DNA from: Acephala macrosclerotiorum
Lineage: Eukaryota; Ascomycota; Leotiomycetes; Helotiales; Mollisiaceae
Reading direction: 5' to 3'
Length of the DNA stretch: 64,000 nucleotides
NCBI GenBank assembly: GCA_014904845.1
Contig: MU119390.1
Span: 6,182-70,181 of the forward strand
Below are positions 11,181-21,431 of this stretch, piece by piece. A program made the translations under genes and the position numbers. A model generated the notes under the pieces. The model worked only from the letters and a program-made list of their open reading frames with translations, ran no database searches and was not told the origin of the DNA. Position 1 is the first letter of the stretch. Each line of letters begins with the position of its first letter.

Positions 11181-13076
11181 AGCTTCTGCGTAGACTGGTG
11201 ATGAAGATACGATGAAACGATTGATGAGTTATGACAGAAGTAGGGCGTGCCTGGGCTGAGCATCGGATCCCATGTAACCAGCGACGAGTCTCTTTTGTAT
11301 TTGTCAAACATCTGTGTACAAGTTGACGACATTGTCGTACAAGACTATACTTTAACAGCATAATAAACAAAAGATTGGGCGGGCGAGAAAACTGGAAACC
11401 AGCCCAATTAATGAGTTGTATGACACCATGACGTTGACACAGACCATGCATTGTTGAGAAACATGACGCATTGCTGCATCACATATCGTGGCACTCGCTC
11501 AGCAAATGGGGTGGGAGCCATCCTGTGGATACGTTTCGAGATGTTTGGATGTTAGAAGCCGTCGCCGTCCCAGTGGCACTCTCCTTGCATCGCTTTTGTG
11601 TGTTCATCGTAAATATTCTGCAAGGCACCGATCATCCCAGCACCAAGTCCCGCCAGAGGCTGCTGTCGGGAGCCAAGACGGTGAACGATTGAAGAGAACG
11701 GGGTTCGTTGCTTCGCCACACACTGCCACAACAGCCTCGGAACCGAAGCCGTTGAGACGATGGCGAGCGATCAACCCAGCCTCGGGCACGGCAGCAAAAC
11801 ACCACACCAAGAGGCTCGCAGCTCGATGGATGATTGCCGTGGTGATACCGCATGAGTCAGTGTTTGTTTGTGAGGATGGAGAAAAGGGCGTGGAGGTGGA
11901 TGATGAAGCAGCTGGAGCAGAACAGGGCGGACGTAATGAAAGGCCATGCCTCACGGGCGTGATGGGAACGTCTGAGGGTGTGCTCAACCGTCACATGCTG
12001 ATCTCGAGCACCAGGAATGTGCGAATTGTGACATCATTGATACCGGCGATGCTGGGACTGCCGCCACACTCCAAGACACATGCACGATTGGCGGCGCCTG
12101 TTCAAGACACACTGCCGTTGAGGTGCAAGTTGACGCGCCCTCAGGGCCTCTGATGGGACAAGATCTCTCGCGATCTGCATTGCACCAGCATAGCATCGCA
12201 TCCTCAGTCCCTACGGTTATTCGCGCATCCAGGTGCTCCCCTGAATGCGCGTCACCCGGAGGGCATCCAGTGAACGCCCTCTCGGCTCCCAGCGATTGGT
12301 AACGACGGGTCCTCGACCCATGGCCGGGGGAAAGCCCTGTGTCTCGATGACCGGATCAGGCAGGCTTCTGGAAGCGCTGTGGAAGAATGTCGGAGATCGA
12401 GGATCGAGGACTCACTCATCCCTCGTCCAGTCGTCCAGTCGTCCAGTCAGTCATCCACCCCCCGTTGCGTGCCTTCTCACCTGACAATCCTGGACTGGGC
12501 CTCTGTTGCTGGGCCCCAATGGTCCGTAGGAGTCCGTCCAGGCCCGCTCGAGGAACCGGTCCCTCCCTCCCACTGGGCGCCCAGCCATGAAACGCAGGGA
12601 CTGGAGGACAGGACAGGGAGTGGCTTCGCTGCCGGACGCAGTGGCAAAAAGCAATGGCGCAGGCCCTTTTCAGGCCCTATCGTGCTTCCACTGGCCAGCG
12701 AGAGTTGTCGCCTGGAACCGCCGTTAGGCGAGAGCGTACACGAGAAAAAAGGCCCCCTTCACCCAACACCTAACATACTATGACCCAGCGAGGCATAATT
12801 CAAGGCGGAAGCGGTGACCTTGCTGGAACTGTTCACCTGGATTTCAAGGAAGGGCCGCTGAACAAGCTAATCATAGCCCCTCCCGGTTGCCCTGGTTGTG
12901 CTATGCTCTCGTAGGCGTGTAGTACCTTTAAAAGGAGAAGCTCTTCTCATCTTCAACCATCATCAACCTTCACATTGCAAAGAACTTGTGCCACAAACAT
13001 CCAAATACTGCCCCAAATCCCTCCATCAAACCCAAACAACTTGACACCTCAAATCCTGAATCAACTCACAACCAGA
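11181..13076. other. Long intergenic region; probable promoter of the small DTDFG gene
   Basis: About 1.9 kb without a convincing gene. A 221-codon open frame at 11488-12153 is mirrored by others on the opposite strand, so it looks like a GC-rich open-frame artefact. From about 12200 to 12780 the DNA is GC-rich. A TTTAAAAGG box at about 12927 is followed by a pyrimidine- and CA-rich leader (CTCTTCTCATCTTCAACC) and about 120 nt of untranslated sequence before the ATG at 13077. Several CCCCT elements, resembling stress-response elements, lie upstream. This layout resembles strongly expressed small fungal genes; that is inference. Confidence 0.5.
12423..12446. repeat. 8-bp tandem repeat, three copies
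   Basis: TCGTCCAG is repeated exactly three times, followed by the partial unit TCAGTC. It lies in the GC-rich intergenic region upstream of the DTDFG gene. Confidence 0.9.
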
Positions 13077-13385
13077 ATGACTCCGTCATTCACAACACCG
13101 TTCTTGCTTGCGGCAAAGCCCAAAGGAAAGCCGTCAGAACGTGACACTGGTAAGTCAATTTCAAGCATTGCTTTTTATAGCACGCCAATCACCACAACCC
13201 AACATCCGTACCTGCTTGATCAATACTAATTGTTTTCATAGACTTCGGTAGCCGTGCTGCACGACTCTCCAACTACTCGAAACCTCCAAAGACAGACAAG
13301 CCCAAAGACACAGGTACGTACCCTTTGCGAATCCCCTCAAGTTCCTGAATTGACAAGCTGACTCTCAACAGACTTCGGAAACTGA
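13077..13385 (+). CDS. Small hydrophilic protein with repeated DTDFG motif
   Basis: This is a three-exon, 52-residue gene. Exons are 13077-13149, 13242-13313 and 13372-13385; introns are 13150-13241 and 13314-13371. Both introns are phase 1 with good GTAAGT/GTACGT donors and AG acceptors, and a TACTAAT branch site is visible in the first. The product starts MTPSFTTPFLLAAKPKG and has RDTDFGSR at the first junction. It continues RLSNYSKPPKTDKPKDTDFGN and stops immediately. DTDFG therefore occurs twice, each time created across an exon junction. The middle exon is 72 nt and symmetric, so skipping it would keep frame and C-terminus, giving 28 residues. The protein is basic, Lys/Pro/Ser-rich, with no signal peptide or membrane segment. 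I do not recognise the family. The repeated motif at both junctions argues against chance. Confidence 0.6.
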
Positions 13386-16300
13386 GCCTTGACCGCAGTG
13401 CCTGATTGCTCATACACACTTGCTGGGTACGTTGAGTCACATTTCCTCAAGTCTGAGTCCTGCCTAGACAAGACAAGGCTCCGACCAAAAGATATATTTG
13501 GTTTCGGGTCTCTTATCTTAGGCTGCCACTCTATCTCCACCTGACATCCAATCCCGTGACTACCCCTGACTTCAGCTGACTCTCCCCTTGCAGATTCGAT
13601 CGAAGCTTGCATCATCAGTCACCTAAATCGTCGAGGACCAAGAGTTACTCGGTGCTCGACTGCATGCTCATATCCTTTTCGACACCGAGTTGCCCTTTTG
13701 ATGAAAATTTCCATCAATCAACCCTGCGATCCCCTCGGTCTAAGCGCGAACTCGAATTCGAAATCCAACACCACCTACAACTGCACTTGCTAGTTATCAC
13801 ATCACCGTCCTTGCTCGAGATCATGTACGAGAGCTATTTCTGTGGGCTTTATTGTTGTTGCTAGCATTCGACATTCTTAATATCCAACACCATCACGAAT
13901 CGAATTGTCGACTTAATCACCACCCTTAATCCAATCGACATTTCTCGCTTCGTCTGAAATATCGACTTCACGAAAGGGTTTCCCCTGACAGAAATCCTGC
14001 GCAAGGATTCACCTCTTTCCATTTGTTTTGGGCACGGATTTTTGATTTGGGATGGTTTTTGGTGTTGGGCATAAGCGCAATGACTTGGATTGGGCGGCAA
14101 CTTTAGCCAATTTCTTTTCGTTTGCGGTTTGAGATGGCATGAACAGATATAGATTTTTCCTTCAAGATGTTTGACGACGCGAGTCGGAATCCCCCTTTTT
14201 CTTTTTCTTTTCCTGGGTGGCTGGCCCCTTTGAGGGCCGTTTCAGTGGTTTTGGGCAATATCCTTGTATTTCTACCCGACGAACTTCTTTTTCTTAATTG
14301 TATAGTGCTTTGTATGATAGGAATTGGATGATTGGATGGATTTTAAGGGACTTGATGATGAGGATGATGAATCAAGTGGATGTGTATGAATATGAATGAT
14401 GGCTTGAACTTTCAACTTGAAGTATTTCAATGATCCATGCACACGTGATTTTTACAATTCAAATGAGAAGCAAATCGATGCAAGAACATATGAATGGCAC
14501 TTTCTATCTGTGAGCGCAAGCTTAGAATTATTTACAATGATGTAGCATCGTCTCCACATGCTAGAACAAGAAATCTGTACTAGAAAAAAAACCCCAGATG
14601 CCATCATGTGGTTCGCAATCCAAAGGATCAGCCTCATCCTAGAAGCGGAAAGCGCCAAGTGGCAAGCAAGTATCTCTTTTTCGTGAGAAAGATTCAATTA
14701 GAAGGGTCTAGAAGTGGCAGAGAAATTAAAACTCGCAGAAGGCGAGTTAAGGTCAGCAGTACCAACCCAACTTGCTGCGCCGCCGGTGGGAGCCTGCCAA
14801 GGCGAACTTTCGCAACCCAATTCAATTTTTGATAGCGCAAAGGAAAAGGTTTGAATTTTTGATAAAGTAACTTGATAGCGACAACCGTTATGCAGAGTTG
14901 TTCGAAGTGTTCGTTCATGTGATTCTTTTCAACCCAGTATATTCGTGAGCTAGGCTCAATTGGGAACTAACTGCCTAATTCGTTCAGGACTTCTCTCTTC
15001 ACTCAAGGAAAGAACCTGTGATGGTCATCTCTAATCACTGTATGCCAGCCAAACAGAACAAATTAGAAATGCTTTAGAACAGAACATCTTCACGGTTCTA
15101 ATGTCGCTATGGTTCGGCTATCTGGTATGACAGCATTTTCGGTCCAGCCTTTGGATTTCCCGAGCAAGTAGTCGTCAAGGACGATAGCTGGAAACAATTA
15201 TTCACATAACAGATAACCTAAATACAGAATATAAGACTCGACTCTCGAACACACTGTCTATTTAAGTAAGTATCCACGCACCATTGTCAACAAACCGAAT
15301 TTCGAATCCGGAAGTGCGCCTTCTCAAGAGTTGGCGAGCTTTACATTAGACTTGAAGCCAGAAGTGTTTCTCGACACACGGAGCCTGCCACTATCATCTC
15401 ACTGAAAAGGAAGTTGCGGTCTTGAATCAAGCTTTCTGTGTCTGTCGGCTATTCCGCTGAAATCGCCTGTCGCTGGGGTCTGTCTGGCGAACGAAGGAAA
15501 AGACGTCGCGCACAATTCATATGTCAAGATACAGAAAAGACAATTGATGGCTAAGCAAATACTTTTGGTCTTCTCTATCTTTTCCACATCATCGAAGTCT
15601 TCATGCGCAAACATCAAGCATGATTTTCCCATTCATCCTCATTCCAATTTCGACCCAGATCCAACCACCAGGCCAAGACCGCAGATCACCCCAAGTCATT
15701 GCCTACAAGAACCCAAGAGGGATTCCTTTTAGAAGGTAGTGTTTCCGTCACAGGACGGACAGCACGATGGCCACTTGAACACTCCAAATTATTTACGTTC
15801 ACCCCCATGGTGTAGAACGAGACTGGATCATGGAGGCTTTGAGACTCACCAGCCGTCGCAAACGAGCCCTTGAGACTGATGACTACACTTCTTATTGTCA
15901 GTTGTTGCGTGACTAGGAGACGCGAGTGGAAAGACTTGCCACACAGCAATCCCAAGTCGTGATGGAGATTTTGGGTGATATGTCTTGAAAGGTGTCTGCT
16001 GAATGAAATTGTTGGCTCGATTATTTCTGACGAGTGGGTCGTTTCTTGGCTTCATGTGTGCTGTGTCTGAGTCGAATGGCTTGTGATGAAGAGCGTGGAG
16101 AGGTCGAGAACAGAGACGAAGATATGTGTACTTGAGCAGTTCGCTCAGAACTGATACTTGGGGTGAAGAGCTTTGACATTAATTATGTCTGAAGCAGTTG
16201 ACTGGGAAGACATGACAGACTCCGCAATGAGAACCCAGAACATTGGTTGAAGGCCTCCATCTTTGATACCTGCCGTTTCAGATCTCGAACATCCATAGCC

Positions 16301-17014
16301 GCTCGATTGCTAGATCTTAGTGTTGTGAGTCGTTAAAATCCTCTTCAACCTATGCTAGCACATGCATGCCACCAAGAAAGTTAAATATTTCAAGACAAGC
16401 TTCACCAAACGTTGCTAGCACTGAGGAGGTTCTCCATATATTACTTGTGCCACCCCCGATACGTGAATTTCTCCAAGTTGCTTTCCTCATCGCTCGTACG
16501 TCATTCGAGGTCTTCATCAAAATAGATGCAGTCATTCTGATGTTTAGTAATGGTAAATATGACAACTTAAGTGATGGGAGGGATTCTGGACAGAGTTCCC
16601 GAAACATTCGCTTCCCCCGAGAAGTCGAAGCGGTCAACCGACTATATGGAATTGAATGACTTGCATATACCTGGTAGACCATTGAGACTGACCAGGTTGC
16701 CGGACCAAATCGATCGTGGTGTCCAACGTAGGATGCTATATAGAATTATGGTTTGCTATACGCGCGTGTAGTGAACGGGTTCAAGTACGAGAATCGCAAG
16801 ACTTCAAAATTCAATTAACCCTAGACCTAAGGGGAAAGACAGCATTCTGAGCGAGGAAAAAATACAGAAATTTTGCGAACTGACGCTACTCAATGCTGGC
16901 TAGACTTCATGAGACCCAAAATGCTCCAAGCTTGCTCAACCATAGTGCCGATTTTTCATCAAAGTTGCAACCATCAAAACCCCCCTACTTGCGGTAGCTG
17001 TCGGTTTCCGAGGA
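13386..17014. other. Gene-poor intergenic region (about 3.6 kb)
   Basis: The first several hundred bases are probably the 3' UTR of the DTDFG gene. The remainder has moderate composition, no open frame above about 110 codons, no spliced family motif and no recognisable repeat. It is not RIP-like, since normal CpA and TpG levels are seen. A non-coding transcript or regulatory region is possible but nothing in the sequence demonstrates it. Confidence 0.5.
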
Positions 17015-18040
17015 TCATGTACTAGAAGCTTGTCCTTCATCACGCCACTCATTGCCATGCCCTTCAATCAATTGGGATGGCTCAACTCTTGGGCCCTGAT
17101 CCTGGTGTCCACTTGGAGCTTCGAGTGTCCCCACAGCTGGATCATTCTCTTCATCGTGATACCCTTCGTCGTTGGCATTCTCTTCGATCAATCGTCTCGT
17201 CAGAGCTCTGTTGTCCTCTTCTTGCTCCTCAGCGCCACCATTCACTTCTCGCCTGTATCGTCGACCCCACGGCGGATGAGTCCAAGAAGTGTTCGTAAAC
17301 AAAGATAGTATCGATACGACCTTGATCTGGTTTCAGTGGTCAATAAACACAAGTGAGGGACATACACTGACCTTAACACTAAAAACAATAACGGCAACGA
17401 GTAAAAGCCAACCTGCATTCATCTGCTCGGCTTGTCGCCATGGTTCGAGACATCTTTGACTTCTACCAAAGATCTGTGCACACTCGGAAGGTTTTCCAAA
17501 AGGGAACGCGCGATCCTTGACGCTATTGAATCCACAGCATTTTAATGCATCTTGTATTGCTCGAATAGCATCAGCATCGTTTGCAGCGTACAAAGCCTGC
17601 CATTTTGTTCCAAGGCCACACCCCAGTGAAGAAGGTGGCAGAATGTATGTCAAGGCCAGGGTAGCGATAACCGTCTCATAGATGAGCTGAAACCCAATGA
17701 CAGCAATTAGAGGGATCGTGAGCTGGTATTGCTCGTTCTTCGATGATCGTCTGACGAGGCCGCGGACGCCTTGTGTTGATAATCCGGTAATGAAGGGAAG
17801 TACGACTGTAAACAACGCGAGTGCTGTTGAAATAGGGAGGGACAGAAATCGGATTTGGGAATAGGCATAGCTAAAAGTAAGAGTTAGCTTGCTTCAGTTT
17901 GGGAAAGGCCGATCTTACCCCGCGACAGCTGTCAGGAGAACTAGAAGCTATGGGTGGCAATTAGCAGGAGCTTTTAGAGCCTCGAGCTTGGTGCTCACGA
18001 GTGGGATAGCTAGAATGATGGTCGTGGTGAGTAGGGACAT
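17015..18040 (-). CDS. Tetraspanin, Tsp3-like
   Basis: This is a four-pass membrane protein of the tetraspanin superfamily, which organises membrane microdomains. Four exons (18040-17999, 17947-17919, 17870-17372, 17326-17015) give 293 residues. Hydrophobic segments lie at about 2-24, 33-54, 75-100 and 175-198. The large loop between the third and fourth carries the CCG signature (CCGFNSV, 135-141) plus further cysteines at about 154 and 164, as in tetraspanins. The acidic cytoplasmic tail of about 90 residues (EEQEEDN, DEENDP) is longer than in Pls1-type fungal tetraspanins, which points to the Tsp3 group; that subclass is inference. A short out-of-frame ATG at 18048-18046 lies just upstream of the start. 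The gene diverges from the sorting nexin gene. Confidence 0.85.
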
Positions 18041-18435
18041 CTTGACATGACAGCCACAAGCAAGCTAAGGATGCAGAATTAGGAAAACTTGATGTTGTGA
18101 AATGAGAACAGACAATCGTACTAGCGACACTTGGACATGCCACTGTACTACTTTAGATAATGAGAAGCAATGATGTGATTGGGTAAGCGGTCACAGTGAG
18201 GGGAACCTGGACAGACACGTGACACGGCTCAATTCAGCCCCTCCATGCTTCCTTCTGCTGCGAATCTGCGATCGCAGTTCGCAAATCAAGGTCAACTATC
18301 AAGGCCTAAAAACCACGCGACATTCTTACGACCTCACGCCTCCTCTATCAGAGCACTTCAACGTTCTCTGAGTATCGGAATACCTACCATAAGAAATCCA
18401 CATCAAGCAGGCTGCCCGCCACCCAAACCGCAATC
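18041..18435. promoter_or_regulatory. Divergent promoter, tetraspanin and SNX3/Grd19
   Basis: These 395 bp separate two start codons pointing away from each other, so both promoters must lie here or overlap. No TATA box stands out. The right part is rich in short CTATCA/CATTC pyrimidine motifs typical of fungal 5' leaders. Confidence 0.6.
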
Positions 18436-19067
18436 ATGCAGGCAATGCCGGATTCGCGCCAGCAGAGCTTCGAAGAGATCTACGGACCACCTGAGAACTT
18501 CCTCGAGATAGAGGTAAGCTCGCCTTCTCGACCTCATCCTCTCACCTCTCTATGCAGTGTCCATTATCGCCATCATCAACAGCAGCTTACCCCACCCTAG
18601 GTGAAGAATCCACGCACACATGGAATGGGCCGCAGCATGTACACCGACTACGAGATCGTGTGTCGCACGAATATTCCCGCATTCAAGCTCCGCCACAGCA
18701 GTGTGAGGAGGCGCTACTCGGACTTTGAGTACTTCCGGGATAGCTTGGAAAGAGAGTCTGCGAGGGTTACGATTCCACCGTTGCCTGGAAAGGTCTTTAC
18801 GAACCGGTTTAGTGATGATGTGATTGAGCATAGGAGAGAGGGCTTGCAGAGGTTCTTGCAGATTGTGGTTGGACATCCGCTTTTGCAGACCGGCAGCAAG
18901 GTGTTGGCTGGTTTCGTACAAGGTGAGTGAGAGTTGTCTATAGCCTTGTGCCGGACTTGAGAATTGCGGGGCTTTCCATACTTCTGAGATAATGAAATAT
19001 CAATAAGGGGAATAGATGCTAACCGGAGCCATCTGCAGATCCAAATTGGGACCGCAATGCCTGGTGA
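18436..19067 (+). CDS. Sorting nexin 3 / Grd19 (PX-domain protein)
   Basis: A 142-residue PX-domain protein that binds PI3P on endosomes and works with retromer to recycle cargo to the Golgi. Exons are 18436-18513, 18601-18922 and 19039-19067. The protein is nearly all PX domain. It shows [12 protein letters not shown] with the Arg-Arg-x-Tyr-Ser-Asp-Phe lipid-binding strand, the loop [15 protein letters not shown] and the helix [12 protein letters not shown]. The last exon supplies only DPNWDRNAW, a fungal Grd19-like ending, and the splice (phase 1) restores FVQDPNWD exactly. Length matches the family. It is divergently transcribed from the tetraspanin, another endomembrane protein. Confidence 0.93.
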
Positions 19068-19608
19068 ACCTCTGCCAACGATCTTGGTGAACGCAGACCA
19101 CGAAAGCTGCAAAAACCTCGACCGATTACGATGATCATAACACAGCACGATCTTGCATTATTGCAGCGATCGCATACGGTATGAATGTATGATGAAGAGA
19201 GGACAGCACACGGAGGTAGCTTTCAATTCTTGTGCAGGAGTAGGGAATTGCTTTCAGGCGTTGATCAAGCGTTGCTCTTGCTTTCGCATACTCTGTTTCT
19301 CAGGTGGAAAAAGTGCAGCGAGTGTCGCGTGCCTGTTATTATGAGTGTCCTGGACTACATACTGCAGAGGAGTTTCTAATGTTCTCATCGCTCATTACTA
19401 TTGACTACCCAGTTCATCGGAGTTGTGATGACCACCCATCCCAAAGCAACGCCGAATTTCCCAAGCCGCCATCTATGAACACCATGTTCGTATATCCTAA
19501 GAGTAGGTTGTTGTACAAAGCAGCGAAGTAAATATACAGTTTTGTACAGAACGTCGGACACAGATTCCTCCCGAGTTATGTAGTCTTACAAGATTGCCCT
19601 ATTTCCAT
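19068..19608. other. Convergent intergenic region
   Basis: This lies between the 3' ends of the sorting nexin and carrier genes. Short overlapping open frames of 60-75 codons have no motif support. It presumably holds both 3' UTRs. Confidence 0.5.
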
Positions 19609-20853
19609 CTATGACGGAGCATGTAATAGCTTCAAGATGCCTTCGTACATTCCGAACATGATCGCAGCACTGGGGACTGTTCTCAGGAGATGAGGTGTCA
19701 GTCCACCATATAGGGCCACCATGCCTTCTTCCTTCCATACTAACTTGAAGCATTGCATGAGGCCAGTGTATTTGAGATGTCCATTCTCGACAGGTGCTTG
19801 TCGGAGGCGAGTTCGGGCAACCTTAACGGAATGTTAGCATAGATTTTTCCAACATCCAGATCACGATTTACCTCGTGAGGATAAGTGGCGAGAGCTGCAA
19901 CGAGTTTGGCACTCCCTGCAGCTCCGAATTGCCCCGTCCAGTCCACTGTATTGTCCCATAACGTCTTGGGTCTTCCACTCTGAGCAATTCTCTCTTCCCT
20001 CTTCGCCAATGACTTCTTCATCTGCTCATAAAGTACCCACTGCAGCGTGCTCTCAGTTACCCCCAGATAACTCGCACTCATGCCCTTGTACAAGCCACGG
20101 AAGCCCTCCTGCTGTATGACCTGCTTGATACAATTCCACGAATTCTTATACCTCCTCGTTGTAACTCCCCCAGTCTCCACCATATTCTTATCCAGCTGTA
20201 ACCTCGTCTTGATCAACCAAATCGGATTCGTGACTGTAGATGTGACTATCCCGGCTATAGCCGCAGCACATAATACCACCCAGGCGTCTTCTCGTCCATT
20301 ATTCCCATAGTTCGCGATGATTCGTTTCCCATTTCCTACCACGTAGAAATTTATCGACCTCGCAGGCACAACACCAATAAGATTCGGCCCCAAGCCTTTG
20401 AACAGCGCTCTCCATCCCTCCACCCTGTGCACCGAACCCAAAATCTGGAATGTTTCTCGAAAATGTAGAAGTCCGCTGCGGAGCGGAGATAAGTGTGCGT
20501 GCGGTGAAATGCCCTTCGCATGTCGACTCTGCGCCAATTGTGCTTGGTAAAAATCGGATTGTAGACGCGTTTTCAGGACATCGAGAGGGGCGGTCAAAGT
20601 CGCTGCTGTCATTCCTCCAATCCTAGAACCATAGTATTAGCTTCTGCCATACCCACGACGTGAAGAAAAATTACCCTCCTGCTACGAAATGCGCCCATGA
20701 CTTTGCTACAGGCGCGGGCTTTGTTGCTATCGAGGAGGCATATCGAGTCTGTGCAGGACCATATTCTCCAGTCTCTCGCGATTGTAGAAGATGTGTAGGG
20801 TGTAGCTGATGTCTGTCGTGATCTGATGGTGCTGGGCTCGTCTTGGTATTCAT
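19609..20853 (-). CDS. Mitochondrial pyrimidine nucleotide carrier Rim2
   Basis: A mitochondrial carrier family protein of the Rim2 (SLC25A33/36) type, which exchanges pyrimidine nucleotides across the inner membrane. Exons 20853-20675, 20622-19872 and 19821-19609 give 380 residues. All three carrier signature motifs are visible: PLDVLKTRLQ (about 72-81), PIWLIKTRLQ and PHEVARTRLR. The Trp in the second repeat (PIW) is a hallmark of the nucleotide/NAD subgroup. The extended N-terminus and the loop between the first helices match Rim2. Splices restore FVAGGIGGMTAATLTAPLD and YPHEVARTRL exactly. The C-terminus (GLTPHLLRTVPSAAIMF) is complete. Confidence 0.93.
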
Positions 20854-21431
20854 GGGGAAATGGAGTGAGAACTCAGGGTTCTCGAAATGACGAATGAAAA
20901 TGGTAGAATTAAAAGAATCTAAGGTGAGATCATGTTATGAAAAGAAGTTTGACGTTGTCTTGTCAAATAGGTCAATCAGATGTGATGTGGAAAAATGTAC
21001 AAGCACTCCTAAACTTTTCACCAGTGAAGCGTCATCAAAATCAAGTCAGCGGGAACGAGCCGCACCTCCTGAAATTTCTCGCCGAATTTTAACCGTGAAT
21101 TCAGGGGCGGCGGGCGCATCACGCTGTCAGCGAGGCAAGTTTGTCGTCACATTTAGTACGAGTCACAGATACTTTGGTTATATGTGAATGAATTGATTGA
21201 TTCTCAATGTACTCAGCAACGATGAATGCTGAAGAACCTAGGATCATACCTGCCAACACCATACGAGCGACCTCGCTACGCCCATGTTCTCAACAATACC
21301 TGCAAATATTAGGTAGATAATCATACATAGGGACTTCTGTTGAAGACGAGCCATGGCGTAAGGAAATTCCCATGTACTCCAGGCTCCAAAACGAGAAATG
21401 CATGCAACCGAGTCCCATCAAAAGCGAAAAC
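20854..21431. other. Intergenic region between Rim2 and ASH1-type genes
   Basis: It contains the Rim2 promoter and the 3' end of the SET-domain gene, both on the minus strand. A 97-codon open frame on the plus strand has no recognisable content. Confidence 0.5.

Noticed and set aside
11488..12153. 221-codon open frame on the plus strand
   Set aside because: Overlapping long frames occur on the other strand in the same GC-rich stretch. No domain, low-complexity Arg/Pro/Ala content and no splice context; more likely promoter or UTR of the DTDFG gene.
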